This document shows, one piece after another, positions 1 to 14,384 of a DNA stretch of 64,000 bases. Each line of letters opens with the position of its first letter. Position 1 is the first letter of the stretch. A program made the position numbers and the translations under genes. The notes under the pieces are model-generated. The model did not search any database and had not been told where the DNA came from. It saw only the letters and a list, made by a program, of their open reading frames with translations. The stretch lies in contig JADJLP010000002.1 in the NCBI GenBank assembly GCA_016710065.1, forward strand, positions 1-64,000, written 5' to 3'. This stretch comes from Candidatus Ideonella esbjergensis (GTDB lineage: Bacteria; Pseudomonadota; Gammaproteobacteria; Burkholderiales; Burkholderiaceae_C).

Positions 1-1
1 C

Positions 2-1837
2 CTGATCAAGTACCAGCGTTCCAACCAGAACACCAACATCCACCAACGCGCCATCGTGCGCCGCGGCGACAAGGTGGCCTCGGGCGACGTGGTGGCCGAC
101 GGTGCCTCCACCGACCTTGGCGAGCTGGCACTGGGCCAGAACATGCTGGTCGCGTTCATGCCCTGGAACGGCTACAACTTCGAAGACTCGATCCTGATCT
201 CCGAACGCGTGGTGGCCGAAGACCGCTACACCTCGATCCACATCGAGGAACTGGTGGTGATGGCCCGCGACACCAAGCTGGGTTCCGAAGAAATCACCCG
301 CGACATCCCGAACCTCTCCGAGCAGCAACTGGCCCGCCTGGACGAATCGGGCATCGTCTACATCGGCGCCGAAGTGACGCCGGGCGATGTGCTGGTGGGC
401 AAGGTCACGCCCAAGGGCGAGACCACGCTGACGCCGGAAGAAAAGCTGCTGCGCGCCATCTTCGGCGAGAAGGCCTCCGACGTGAAGGACACGTCGCTGC
501 GTGTCGACCAGGGTACCAATGGCACCGTAATCGACGTGCAGGTCTTCACCCGTGAAGGCATCGTGCGCGACAAGCGCGCCCAGCAGATCATCGACGACGA
601 ACTCAAGCGCTTCCGCCTCGACCTGAACGACCAGCTCCGCATCGTGGAAGCTGACGCGTTCGACCGTATCGAGAAGCTGCTGGTGGGTCGCGTGGCCAAC
701 GGCGGCCCGCAGAAGCTGGCCAAGGGCACCAAGCTTGACAAGGCCTACCTGGCCTCGATCGACAAGTACCACTGGTTCGACGTGCGCCCGGCCGAAGACG
801 ACGTGGCCAACCAGCTCGAATCCATCAAGAACTCGCTGGAGCAGACCCGCCACAGCTTCGACCTGATGTTCGAGGAAAAGCGCAAGAAGCTCACCCAGGG
901 CGACGAGCTGCCGGCTGGCGTGCTGAAGATGGTCAAGGTCTACCTGGCCGTCAAGCGCCGCTTGCAGCCTGGCGACAAGATGGCCGGCCGGCACGGCAAC
1001 AAGGGCGTCGTGTCCAAGATCACCCCGATCGAAGACATGCCCTACATGGCCGACGGCACCCCTGCCGACATCGTGCTGAACCCGCTGGGCGTGCCTTCGC
1101 GCATGAACGTGGGCCAGGTGCTGGAAGTGCACCTGGGTTGGGCCGGCAAGGGCATAGGCCAGCGCATCGGCGACATGCTGCAGCAACACACGGCCGTGGC
1201 CGAGCTGCGCAAGTTCTTCGACGAGCTGTACAACAAGTCGGGTGGCAAGACCGAGCGCATCGAGGAGTTCTCGGACACCGAGATCATCGAGATGGCGCGC
1301 GAGCTGACCAAAGGCGTGCCGTTCGCCACGCCGGTCTTCGACGGCGCCAAGGAAGAAGAAATCCGCGGCATGCTCCAGCTGGCCTACCCGGACGACATCG
1401 CTAAGCGCAAGGGCCTGACCGACACCCGCACGCAAGCCTGGCTGCACGATGGCCGCACCGGCGATCAATTCGAGCGCCCGACCACGGTGGGCTACATGCA
1501 CGTGCTGAAGCTGCACCACCTGGTGGACGACAAGATGCACGCCCGCTCCACCGGCCCGTACAGCTTGGTCACCCAGCAGCCGCTGGGTGGCAAGGCCCAG
1601 TTCGGTGGCCAGCGCTTCGGCGAAATGGAAGTGTGGGCGCTGGAAGCCTACGGTGCTGCCTACGTGTTGCAGGAGATGCTGACCGTGAAGTCCGACGACG
1701 TGAATGGCCGTACCAAGGTTTACGAAAACATCGTCAAGGGCGAACACGCGATCGAAGCCGGCATGCCGGAATCGTTCAACGTGCTGGTCAAGGAAATTCG
1801 GTCTCTCGGTATCGACATGGAGCTGGAAAAGAACTGA
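2..1837 (+). CDS. rpoB: RNA polymerase beta subunit (3' part)
   Basis: This is the C-terminal 611 residues of the catalytic beta subunit of RNA polymerase; the gene enters from the left edge already in frame, so its start and the rifampicin-resistance region lie outside. Visible landmarks match E. coli RpoB closely: the RSNQNT start of the visible part, the FMPWNGYNFEDSIL block, GEKASDVKD, the universally conserved GDKMAGRHGNKGV segment near the active site, and the final region (FGGQRFGEMEVWALEAYGAA, then ESFNVLVKEIRSLGI) that packs against RpoC. It ends in a TGA 91 bases before rpoC, the usual rpoBC order, and is certainly cotranscribed with it. The family assignment is secure. Nothing unusual is seen in the visible part. 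Confidence 0.98.
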   Translation: MIKYQRSNQNTNIHQRAIVRRGDKVASGDVVADGASTDLGELALGQNMLVAFMPWNGYNFEDSILISERVVAEDRYTSIHIEELVVMARDTKLGSEEITRDIPNLSEQQLARLDESGIVYIGAEVTPGDVLVGKVTPKGETTLTPEEKLLRAIFGEKASDVKDTSLRVDQGTNGTVIDVQVFTREGIVRDKRAQQIIDDELKRFRLDLNDQLRIVEADAFDRIEKLLVGRVANGGPQKLAKGTKLDKAYLASIDKYHWFDVRPAEDDVANQLESIKNSLEQTRHSFDLMFEEKRKKLTQGDELPAGVLKMVKVYLAVKRRLQPGDKMAGRHGNKGVVSKITPIEDMPYMADGTPADIVLNPLGVPSRMNVGQVLEVHLGWAGKGIGQRIGDMLQQHTAVAELRKFFDELYNKSGGKTERIEEFSDTEIIEMARELTKGVPFATPVFDGAKEEEIRGMLQLAYPDDIAKRKGLTDTRTQAWLHDGRTGDQFERPTTVGYMHVLKLHHLVDDKMHARSTGPYSLVTQQPLGGKAQFGGQRFGEMEVWALEAYGAAYVLQEMLTVKSDDVNGRTKVYENIVKGEHAIEAGMPESFNVLVKEIRSLGIDMELEKN

Positions 1838-1928
1838 TGCCAGCAAACCGGCCGGGTGCAAGCGCTCGGCCGGCTGCGATCCCATCAGTCTCATCTGCCC
1901 CTATCGATCTGATTACTAAGGAGAAGCC

Positions 1929-6152
<4,224 letters not shown>

Positions 6153-6160
6153 TGAGACCA

Positions 6161-6219
6161 CCGCCCTGACGAGGGCGGCTCAGACCCGAAAAGGGGCAAC
6201 CGAGAGGTGGCCCTTTTTT
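6161..6219. terminator. rpoBC terminator, probably bidirectional
   Basis: Two hairpins follow the rpoC stop. The first is CCGCCCT/AGGGCGG with a GACG loop (6161-6178). The second pairs an A4G3 left arm with a C3T5 right arm around a GAGA loop (6189-6219), with small bulges, and runs into T6. The A-run on the left arm means it can also terminate the PIN gene arriving on the other strand, which stops three bases away. Confidence 0.75.
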
Positions 6220-6221
6220 GT

Positions 6222-6698
6222 TCAGGCCAGCGCCGAGAGCGGGACCCAGTCGCACGGGGCCAGGATGTTCACGCCGTGGGCTGCCTGCGCACGCCGCTTC
6301 AGCTTCAGCACGGCCCGGTCACGGCTCACCAGCCAGGCGACGCGGTGTGCCACGGCGAAGTCGATGAACTTCTGGTCATCGGGGTCGCTACAGCGCAGGG
6401 GGTTGGCCAAGGTGGGGGCGGGCGCGGTCAGCACTCGGCTGCGGGCGTCGAAGGCTTCCAGCAAAGCCGGGGTCGCCAGGCCCTGGCCGGCCGGCAGGCG
6501 GCCGCGCGCCAGCACATGCGCCAGTTCGTCGCGCATGGCCGCGCCAGCCACCCAATGCCAATGACCCGCTTGCCGCCAAGCCTCCCAGTGCAAGGTGACC
6601 GGGTCGCTGAAATACAACCAGTCCAGCACCGCCTGGGTGTCCAGCACAGCCAAATGGGCCTCTAGCTGAGAGTGGGTGCCAACAATGAAGGGATTCAT
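6222..6698 (-). CDS. PIN-domain protein (putative toxin-like ribonuclease)
   Basis: A 158-residue protein resembling the PIN-family ribonucleases annotated as putative toxin components. The N-terminus has the beta-strand plus acidic residue typical of PIN folds (VLDTQAVLDWLYF), and the C-terminal half has the DPDDQKFIDFAVA and VSRDRAVLKLK segments that supply the remaining acidic metal ligands in this family. I chose the ATG giving MNPFIVGTHS; the open frame continues 51 codons upstream, but that stretch overlaps the rpsL promoter and has no family-like sequence. No Shine-Dalgarno sequence is evident. It is a lone gene on the minus strand between rpoC and rpsL, and no antitoxin gene lies beside it. 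RNase activity is inferred from the family only. Confidence 0.75.
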   Translation of the reverse strand: MNPFIVGTHSQLEAHLAVLDTQAVLDWLYFSDPVTLHWEAWRQAGHWHWVAGAAMRDELAHVLARGRLPAGQGLATPALLEAFDARSRVLTAPAPTLANPLRCSDPDDQKFIDFAVAHRVAWLVSRDRAVLKLKRRAQAAHGVNILAPCDWVPLSALA

Positions 6699-6752
6699 GG
6701 AGGAGGATGGGGGTGGCGAGGGGGCTACAGGTCGCTCTTTCTGCCATGCAGC

Positions 6753-6781
6753 TTGCGCCCGGGGAAACCCGTGAATATAAT
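6753..6781 (+). promoter_or_regulatory. Sigma70-type promoter for rpsL-rpsG-fusA-tuf-rpsJ
   Basis: TTGCGC (6753-6758), a 17-base spacer and a perfect TATAAT (6776-6781), about 170 bases before the rpsL ATG. It lies in the 251-base gap between the divergent PIN gene and rpsL, the expected place for the str operon promoter. The rest of the gap shows no gene. Confidence 0.75.
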
Positions 6782-6949
6782 CATCGGCTTTTCGGCAGAT
6801 TTTGCCGTGTTGTCTGCTGCGCGCGAAACCGCCCAGACCTATGCGAATCAAGCATAGGATTTGGCCACGTCAACCGCCCACAACACCCCAACGCAGCATC
6901 CGAGCTGCCGGAAATTTTCAACGTAACTTCAAACGGGAACAAGTTACCC

Positions 6950-7327
6950 ATGCCAACCATCAATCAGCTCGTGCGCCAAGGCCGTCAGGTCGAGGTCACG
7001 AAGTCCAAGTCGCCTGCGATGCAAAACTGCCCGCAGCGCCGCGGTGTTTGCACACGCGTCTACACCACGACCCCCAAGAAGCCGAACTCGGCTCTGCGGA
7101 AGGTTGCCAAGGTTCGCCTGACCAACGGTTTCGAGATCATCTCGTACATCGGCGGTGAAGGTCACAACCTGCAAGAGCACAGTGTGGTGCTCGTGCGCGG
7201 CGGCCGGGTCAAGGACTTGCCAGGCGTGCGCTACCACATCGTGCGCGGCTCGCTTGACCTGCAAGGTGTCAAGGACCGCAAGCAATCGCGTTCGAAGTAC
7301 GGCGCCAAGCGCCCGAAGAAGGCCTAA
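6950..7327 (+). CDS. rpsL: Ribosomal protein S12
   Basis: S12 of the small ribosomal subunit, 125 residues, part of the decoding centre. It starts at the ATG giving MPTINQLVRQG; upstream codons in the same open frame are leader sequence. Both streptomycin-related segments look wild type: TTTPKKPNSALRKVAK and RGGRVKDLPGVRYH, with their lysines intact, so S12-based streptomycin resistance is not predicted. First gene of the str-type operon, with rpsG 140 bases downstream. That gap holds no recognisable gene. Confidence 0.98.
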   Translation: MPTINQLVRQGRQVEVTKSKSPAMQNCPQRRGVCTRVYTTTPKKPNSALRKVAKVRLTNGFEIISYIGGEGHNLQEHSVVLVRGGRVKDLPGVRYHIVRGSLDLQGVKDRKQSRSKYGAKRPKKA

Positions 7328-7467
7328 GGCCACCAAGTTTGTGCTGGCCGCAAGGCTGGCAAAGGTTTCGACATCAAAGTTTGTCGAGTAAGTGGGTGAC
7401 CCAATGTCTGTGGTCCCCAAGGCCAAGGCGAAAGCCGGCAGCCAACTGAAGCAAAAGGAAGAGTGAA

Positions 7468-7938
7468 ATGCCACGTCGTCGCGAAGTACCCAAGCGCGAG
7501 ATCCTGCCCGACCCGAAGTTCGGTTCTGTGGATCTGTCGAAGTTCATGAACGTTGTCATGGAATCCGGCAAGAAGGCCGTTGCCGAGCGCATCATCTACG
7601 GTGCCCTGGAGCAGGTCGAGAAGAAGGCCCAGAAGGATCCCCTGGAGGTCTTCATGGTCGCGCTGAACAATGTGAAGCCGATGGTCGAAGTGAAGTCACG
7701 CCGCGTTGGCGGTGCGAACTACCAAGTTCCCGTGGAAGTTCGCCCCGTGCGCCGCATGGCCTTGGCAATGCGCTGGCTGAAGGAATCGGCCCGCAAGCGT
7801 GGTGAGAAGTCGATGGCTGCTCGCCTGGCCAATGAACTGCTGGAGGCCTCGGAAGGCCGTGGCGGCGCGATGAAGAAGCGCGACGAAGTCCACCGCATGG
7901 CTGAAGCCAACAAGGCCTTCTCGCACTTCCGCTTCTGA
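7468..7938 (+). CDS. rpsG: Ribosomal protein S7
   Basis: S7, 156 residues, the assembly-initiating protein of the 30S head, contacting 16S rRNA and the E-site tRNA. It begins MPRRREVPKREILPDPKFGS after an AAGGAAGAG ribosome-binding site. The conserved beta-hairpin and C-terminal helix (RGGAMKKRDEVHRMAEANKA) are intact. In E. coli S7 represses its own operon through the rpsL-rpsG intergenic RNA. A 140-base gap of similar kind exists here, but I did not establish a matching structure. Confidence 0.98.
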   Translation: MPRRREVPKREILPDPKFGSVDLSKFMNVVMESGKKAVAERIIYGALEQVEKKAQKDPLEVFMVALNNVKPMVEVKSRRVGGANYQVPVEVRPVRRMALAMRWLKESARKRGEKSMAARLANELLEASEGRGGAMKKRDEVHRMAEANKAFSHFRF

Positions 7939-8006
7939 TCTACCGCATCCCCGGCCGCTCAGGGTTCCTACTGATCCCGGGCGGCCCTTCGTATTTGGAG
8001 TGAACC

Positions 8007-10109
8007 ATGGCTCGCAAGACCCCCATCGAGCGCTACCGCAACATCGGTATCTCGGCGCACATCGACGCTGGCAAGACCACGACGACCGAGCGCATCCTTT
8101 TCTACACCGGTGTGAACCACAAGATCGGTGAAGTGCACGACGGCGCCGCCACCATGGACTGGATGGAGCAGGAGCAGGAGCGTGGCATCACGATCACCTC
8201 TGCGGCCACCACCTGCTTCTGGAAGGGCATGGATTTGGCCCGCCCTGAGCACCGCATCAACATCATCGACACCCCCGGACACGTGGACTTCACCATCGAG
8301 GTGGAGCGCTCCATGCGAGTGCTGGACGGTGCCTGCATGGTGTACTGCGCCGTGGGTGGCGTGCAGCCGCAGTCGGAAACCGTCTGGCGCCAGGCCAACA
8401 AGTACCACGTGCCGCGTCTGGCCTTCGTGAACAAGATGGACCGCACGGGTGCGAACTTCTACAAGGTCGTTGACCAGATGAAGACGCGTCTGAAGGCCAA
8501 TCCTGTGCCCATCGTGATTCCCATCGGTGCTGAAGAGAACTTCAAGGGCGTGGTCGACCTCATCAAGATGAAGGCCATCTTCTGGGACGAAGCTTCCCAG
8601 GGCATGAAGTTCAGCTACGAAGAGATCCCTGCGGACCTGGTTGAACTGGCGACCGAGTGGCGCGAGAAGATGGTGGAGGCCGCGGCCGAAGCCAACGAAG
8701 AGCTGATGAACAAGTACCTCGAGACGGGCGACCTGAGCGAGGAAGAGATCATGCTCGCCATTCGCGCCCGTACCATCGCTGCTGAAATCCAGCCGATGTT
8801 CTGCGGCACCGCCTTCAAGAACAAGGGCGTGCAGCGCATGCTGGACGGCGTGCTCGACTTCATGCCCTCGCCTGCTGACATCCCGCCGGTGCCTGGCACC
8901 GACGACGACGATCAGCCGGTGGTGCGTCATCGCACCGACGAGGAGAAGTTCTCGGCGCTGGCGTTCAAGCTGATGACCGACCCGTTCGTGGGTCAGCTCA
9001 CCTTTGTGCGCGTGTATTCGGGTGTGCTGCAATCGGGCGCGTCGGTGTTCAACCCGATCCGCGGCAAGAAAGAGCGCATCGGCCGGATCCTGCAGATGCA
9101 CGCCAACCAGCGTGAAGAAATCAAAGAAATTCTGGCCGGCGACATTGCCGCCTGCGTGGGCCTGAAGGAAGTGACCACGGGCGAAACCCTGTGCGACCCC
9201 GACCACATCATCACGCTCGAGAAGATGATCTTCCCGGAGCCGGTGATCTCGCAGGCTGTCGAGCCCAAGACCAAGGCCGACCAGGAAAAGATGGGCATCG
9301 CGCTGGGCCGTCTGGCTGCCGAAGACCCCTCCTTCCGCGTGCGCACCGACGAAGAATCGGGCCAGACCATCATTTCCGGCATGGGCGAGCTGCACCTGGA
9401 AATCATCGTCGACCGCATGAAGCGCGAATTCGGCGTGGAAGCCAATGTGGGCAAGCCCCAAGTGGCCTACCGCGAAACCATTCGCAAGGCGGTTTCCGAT
9501 GTCGAAGGCAAGTTCGTGCGCCAGTCGGGCGGCAAGGGTCAGTACGGCCACGTCGTGCTGAAGGTCGAGCCGCAAGAGCCGGGCAAGGGCTTCGAGTTCG
9601 TCGACGCCATCAAGGGCGGCGTGGTGCCGCGCGAGTTCATCCCTGCGGTGGAAAAGGGCCTGATCGACACGCTGCCGAACGGCGTGCTGGCCGGCTTCCC
9701 GGTGGTGGACGTGAAGGTCACGCTGACCTTCGGTTCGTACCACGAAGTGGACTCGAACGAAAACGCGTTCAAGATGGCCGCCTCCATGGGCTTCAAGGAC
9801 GGCATGCGCAAGGCATCGCCAGTCATCCTGGAGCCGATGATGGCCGTGGAAGTCGAGACGCCTGAAGACTATGCCGGTTCGGTGATGGGCGACCTGTCCA
9901 GCCGCCGCGGCATGGTGCAGGGCATGGACGACATGGTCGGTGGCGGCAAGCTGATCAAGGCCGAAGTGCCTTTGTCGGAAATGTTCGGCTACTCGACCAC
10001 GCTGCGCTCGATGTCGCAAGGCCGTGCCACGTACACCATGGAGTTCAAGCACTACAGCGAAGCTCCGAAGAACGTGGCCGACGCGATCATCACCGCACGC
10101 GCCAAGTAA
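8007..10109 (+). CDS. fusA: Elongation factor G
   Basis: The translocase GTPase EF-G, 700 residues, full length. The GTP-binding elements are all visible: the P-loop AHIDAGKTTTTERIL, the switch II DTPGHVDFTIEVERSM and NKMDRTGANF. Domains II to V follow with typical spacing, ending in the domain V segment RGMVQGMDDM and the STTLRSMSQGRATYTMEF tail. It has a TTGGAGTG ribosome-binding site and sits between rpsG and tuf as in the classical str operon. Confidence 0.99.
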   Translation: MARKTPIERYRNIGISAHIDAGKTTTTERILFYTGVNHKIGEVHDGAATMDWMEQEQERGITITSAATTCFWKGMDLARPEHRINIIDTPGHVDFTIEVERSMRVLDGACMVYCAVGGVQPQSETVWRQANKYHVPRLAFVNKMDRTGANFYKVVDQMKTRLKANPVPIVIPIGAEENFKGVVDLIKMKAIFWDEASQGMKFSYEEIPADLVELATEWREKMVEAAAEANEELMNKYLETGDLSEEEIMLAIRARTIAAEIQPMFCGTAFKNKGVQRMLDGVLDFMPSPADIPPVPGTDDDDQPVVRHRTDEEKFSALAFKLMTDPFVGQLTFVRVYSGVLQSGASVFNPIRGKKERIGRILQMHANQREEIKEILAGDIAACVGLKEVTTGETLCDPDHIITLEKMIFPEPVISQAVEPKTKADQEKMGIALGRLAAEDPSFRVRTDEESGQTIISGMGELHLEIIVDRMKREFGVEANVGKPQVAYRETIRKAVSDVEGKFVRQSGGKGQYGHVVLKVEPQEPGKGFEFVDAIKGGVVPREFIPAVEKGLIDTLPNGVLAGFPVVDVKVTLTFGSYHEVDSNENAFKMAASMGFKDGMRKASPVILEPMMAVEVETPEDYAGSVMGDLSSRRGMVQGMDDMVGGGKLIKAEVPLSEMFGYSTTLRSMSQGRATYTMEFKHYSEAPKNVADAIITARAK

Positions 10110-10229
10110 GCACACCTCGTTTGGTCTTCGGCGCCACGTACCCCGTGGTTGGCCTGCTGCCCGTGGCAGGCCAGTGCTGGAAACCTTAAACCCACACGGG
10201 CATTGTTCTTTCCTGACGGAGAATTTGAA

Positions 10230-11421
<1,192 letters not shown>

Positions 11422-11430
11422 GGAACGGAC

Positions 11431-11745
11431 ATGTCTGCAAAGCAAAAGATCCGTATCCGCCTCAAGGCGTTCGACTACAAGCTGATCGACCAGTCGGCGC
11501 TCGAAATTGTTGACACCGCCAAGCGCACCGGAGCGATCGTCCGTGGCCCCGTGCCGCTGCCGACCCGCATGCAGCGTTTTGACATCCTGCGCTCGCCGCA
11601 CGTCAACAAGACCTCGCGCGACCAGTTCGAAATCCGCACCCACCAGCGTCTGATGGACATCGTCGACCCGACCGACAAGACGGTTGACGCCCTGATGAAG
11701 CTGGACCTGCCCGCAGGCGTGGACGTGGAGATCAAGCTGCAGTGA
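11431..11745 (+). CDS. rpsJ: Ribosomal protein S10
   Basis: S10, 104 residues, a 30S head protein that also serves as NusE in antitermination complexes. It begins MSAKQKIRIRLKAFDYKLI and contains the conserved TRMQRFDILRSPHVNK segment. It lies ten bases after tuf with AAGGAACGG as ribosome-binding site, so it is read with the str genes. It is separated from the rest of the S10 genes by a 201-base gap containing a promoter. It is the normal family length. Confidence 0.98.
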   Translation: MSAKQKIRIRLKAFDYKLIDQSALEIVDTAKRTGAIVRGPVPLPTRMQRFDILRSPHVNKTSRDQFEIRTHQRLMDIVDPTDKTVDALMKLDLPAGVDVEIKLQ

Positions 11746-11771
11746 GCCTGAGCAGCCCCCAGGCAGGCCCC

Positions 11772-11800
11772 TTGCGGGTTTGTCCGGGGCTGGTTATACT
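11772..11800 (+). promoter_or_regulatory. Sigma70-type promoter for the rplC-rpsQ run
   Basis: TTGCGG (11772-11777), a 17-base spacer and TATACT (11795-11800) in the 201-base gap between rpsJ and rplC. The -35 region lies inside a possible long-loop hairpin, CAGCCCC (11753-11759) with GGGGCTG (11786-11792), which could also attenuate read-through from tuf-rpsJ. The leader to rplC is about 140 bases. Confidence 0.7.
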
Positions 11801-11946
11801 CGCAAGCTTTTGCGCCAACACGGCCTTGTGGCTGCGTTGGCGTTAGCTGTCAGTGCTTGCAGAAGCGTGGGCAGCAAATCAGTCGGCCCGGCCAATCGAT
11901 GTCGGGTCTGTGAAAACCCAGCTCCTTCAGTGGAGCGGAGAAAACC

Positions 11947-12618
11947 ATGAGTCTGAGCAACCGTCTCGGTTTGCTGGGCCGCAAGGTGGGCATGATGCGC
12001 GTGTTCACGGACGATGGCGATGCCATCCCCGTGACCGTGCTGGATGTGTCCAACAACCGCGTGGCTCAAGTCAAGACCGTCGAGAACGATGGCTACAGCG
12101 CCCTTCAAGTGGCGTTCGGTTCGCGCAAGGCATCGCGCGTGACCAAGCCGGAAGCTGGCCACCTCGCGAAAGCGGGCGTTGAAGCCGGTGAAATCCTCAA
12201 AGAATTCCGTGTCGAAGCCGCTGTGGCGACCGAATACAAGCCGGGCGCCACTGTGCCCGTGACCTTGTTCGCCGTCGGCCAGAAGGTGGACGTGCAAGGC
12301 ACCTCCATCGGCAAGGGCTTCGCGGGCACCATCAAGCGCCACAACTTCAGCTCGCAGCGCGCGTCGCACGGCAACAGCCGTTCGCACAACGTGCCGGGCT
12401 CGATCTCGATGGCGCAAGACCCGGGCCGCGTGTTCCCGGGCAAGAAGATGACCGGCCACATGGGCGACGAAACCGTCACCACCCAGAACCTCGACATCGT
12501 TCGCATCGATGAAGCCCGCCAGCTGCTGCTGGTGCGTGGCGCCGTGCCGGGCTCGAAGAACGGCCACGTGGTCGTGCGGCCCGCCGTCAAGGTCAAGGTC
12601 AAGAAGGGAGCCAACTGA
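11947..12618 (+). CDS. rplC: Ribosomal protein L3
   Basis: L3, 223 residues, one of the first proteins to bind 23S rRNA; its long loop reaches the peptidyl-transferase centre. It begins MSLSNRLGLLGRKVGMMRVF. The conserved loop RASHGNSRSHNVPGSISM, with its methylatable glutamine region, is replaced only by normal family variation. The stop overlaps the next start (TGATG), indicating translational coupling to rplD. It follows the promoter in the rpsJ-rplC gap and has GGAG upstream. Confidence 0.98.
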   Translation: MSLSNRLGLLGRKVGMMRVFTDDGDAIPVTVLDVSNNRVAQVKTVENDGYSALQVAFGSRKASRVTKPEAGHLAKAGVEAGEILKEFRVEAAVATEYKPGATVPVTLFAVGQKVDVQGTSIGKGFAGTIKRHNFSSQRASHGNSRSHNVPGSISMAQDPGRVFPGKKMTGHMGDETVTTQNLDIVRIDEARQLLLVRGAVPGSKNGHVVVRPAVKVKVKKGAN

Positions 12619-13238
12619 TGCAACTCGAGCTCCTGAACGAACAAGGCCAAGCCACCTCCAAGGTGGACGCTCCTGACACCGTGTTTGCCCGTGACTACAA
12701 CGAAGCCCTGGTGCACCAGATCGTTGTGGCCTACCAGGCCAACGCGCGTCAAGGCACCCGTGCCCAGAAGAACCGCGAAGCGGTTCACCACTCGACCAAG
12801 AAGCCGTTCCGCCAAAAGGGCACCGGCCGCGCTCGTGCGGGTATGACTTCGTCGCCGCTGTGGCGTGGGGGTGGTCGCACCTTCCCGAACAGCCCTGACG
12901 AGAACTTCTCGCACAAGGTCAACAAGAAGATGTACCGCGCCGGCATGGCCGCCATCCTCAGCCAACTGGCCCGTGACGGTCGACTGGCCGTGGTGGACTC
13001 GCTGACCGTGGACTCGCCCAAGACCAAGCAATTGGCCGCCAAGTTCAAGGCCATGGGCCTGAGCTCAGTGATGGTGATCGCCGACGCTGTCGACGACAAC
13101 ATGATCCTGGCTTCGCGCAATCTGCCCAACGTGCTCGTCGTCGAGCCGCGTTACGCCGATCCGCTGTCACTGGTCTTCTACAAGAAGGTGCTGGTGACCA
13201 AGGCCGCGATCGAGCAGCTCAAGGAGATGTTCGCATGA
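12618..13238 (+). CDS. rplD: Ribosomal protein L4
   Basis: L4, 206 residues, lining the peptide exit tunnel. The tunnel loop is intact (KPFRQKGTGRARAGMTSSPL), so macrolide-resistance changes are not obvious. In E. coli L4 represses the S10 operon through the leader upstream of rpsJ. Here the promoter-bearing leader is instead upstream of rplC, so any such control would have to act at a different place. It overlaps rplC (TGATG) and rplW (ATGA). Confidence 0.98.
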   Translation: MQLELLNEQGQATSKVDAPDTVFARDYNEALVHQIVVAYQANARQGTRAQKNREAVHHSTKKPFRQKGTGRARAGMTSSPLWRGGGRTFPNSPDENFSHKVNKKMYRAGMAAILSQLARDGRLAVVDSLTVDSPKTKQLAAKFKAMGLSSVMVIADAVDDNMILASRNLPNVLVVEPRYADPLSLVFYKKVLVTKAAIEQLKEMFA

Positions 13239-13546
13239 GCGCCAAATTCAACGAGAACCGTCTTGCCCAGATCCTTCTGGCCCCGGTGATCTCCGAAAAG
13301 GCCACCTCGGTTGCTGAAAAGCACAACCAGGTGATGTTCAAGGTCTTGCGCGACGCCACCAAGCCTGAGATCAAGGCCGCCGTTGAGCTGATGTTCAAGG
13401 TCGAGGTTGACGCCGTGAACGTGGTCCAGGTCAAGGGCAAGGTCAAGCGTTCGGGCCGCACCATCGGCCGTCGCGACCACGTCAAGAAGGCCTATGTCTC
13501 GCTCAAGGCCGGACAAGAGCTGAACTTCACCGGGGAGGCCGCGTAA
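13235..13546 (+). CDS. rplW: Ribosomal protein L23
   Basis: L23, 103 residues, located at the exit of the peptide tunnel where trigger factor and SRP dock. It begins MSAKFNENRLAQILLAPVIS and has the conserved VNVVQVKGKVKR segment. The start overlaps the rplD stop by four bases (ATGA), and rplB begins three bases after its stop. Normal length. Confidence 0.98.
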   Translation: MSAKFNENRLAQILLAPVISEKATSVAEKHNQVMFKVLRDATKPEIKAAVELMFKVEVDAVNVVQVKGKVKRSGRTIGRRDHVKKAYVSLKAGQELNFTGEAA

Positions 13547-13549
13547 ATC

Positions 13550-14374
13550 ATGGCAGTCGTCAAAGTCAAGCCAACCTCCGCCGGCCGCCGTGCCGTCGTG
13601 AAGGTGGTGCACAAGCACCTGCACAAGGGCGCCCCGGAAGCTTCGCTGCTGGAACCCCAGAAGCAGAACTCTGGCCGCAACAACAACGGTCACATCACGA
13701 TTCGCCACAAGGGCGGTGGTCACAAGCACCACTACCGCGTGGTCGACTTCAAGCGGAACAAGGATGCCATCCCCGCGAAGGTCGAGCGCATCGAGTACGA
13801 CCCCAACCGCACCGCGCACATCGCGCTGGTCTGCTACGCCGATGGCGAGCGCCGCTACATCATCGCTCCGCGCGGTCTGGAAGTGGGCGCCACCATCCTG
13901 AGCGGCGCCGAGGCGCCGATCAAGGCTGGCAACACCCTGCCGATCCGCAACATCCCCGTGGGCTCGATCATCCACTGCGTCGAGATGATGCCGGGCAAGG
14001 GGGCGCAAATCGCCCGTTCGGCCGGCACCTCGGTGACGCTGATGGCGCGTGAAGGTACCTACTCGCAGGTTCGCCTGCGTTCGGGTGAAGTGCGCAAGAT
14101 CCACATCGACTGCCGCGCCACCATCGGTGAAGTGAGCAATGAAGAGCACAGCCTGCGCCAGTACGGCAAGGCTGGCGCCATCCGCTGGAAGGGCATCCGC
14201 CCGACCGTGCGCGGTACCGCCATGAACCCGGTCGACCACCCGCACGGTGGTGGCGAGGGTCGCACGGGCGAAGGCCAGGCTCCGGTGTCGCCGTGGAACA
14301 CCCTGACCAAGGGCTACCGCACTCGCAACAACAAGCGCACGCAGACGTTCATCGTCTCGCGTCGCAAGAAGTAA
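13550..14374 (+). CDS. rplB: Ribosomal protein L2
   Basis: L2, 274 residues, required for subunit association and peptidyl-transferase activity. It begins MAVVKVKPTSAGRRAVVKVV. The conserved C-terminal GTAMNPVDHPHGGGEGRTG loop holds the functionally important histidine. It is preceded by GGGGAGG and tightly packed behind rplW. Confidence 0.99.
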   Translation: MAVVKVKPTSAGRRAVVKVVHKHLHKGAPEASLLEPQKQNSGRNNNGHITIRHKGGGHKHHYRVVDFKRNKDAIPAKVERIEYDPNRTAHIALVCYADGERRYIIAPRGLEVGATILSGAEAPIKAGNTLPIRNIPVGSIIHCVEMMPGKGAQIARSAGTSVTLMAREGTYSQVRLRSGEVRKIHIDCRATIGEVSNEEHSLRQYGKAGAIRWKGIRPTVRGTAMNPVDHPHGGGEGRTGEGQAPVSPWNTLTKGYRTRNNKRTQTFIVSRRKK

Positions 14375-14384
14375 GGGCTGGACC

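Noticed and set aside
6207..6665. Plus-strand frame of 152 codons opposite the PIN gene
   Set aside because: Shadow of the PIN-domain gene; starts in the terminator and has no family similarity.
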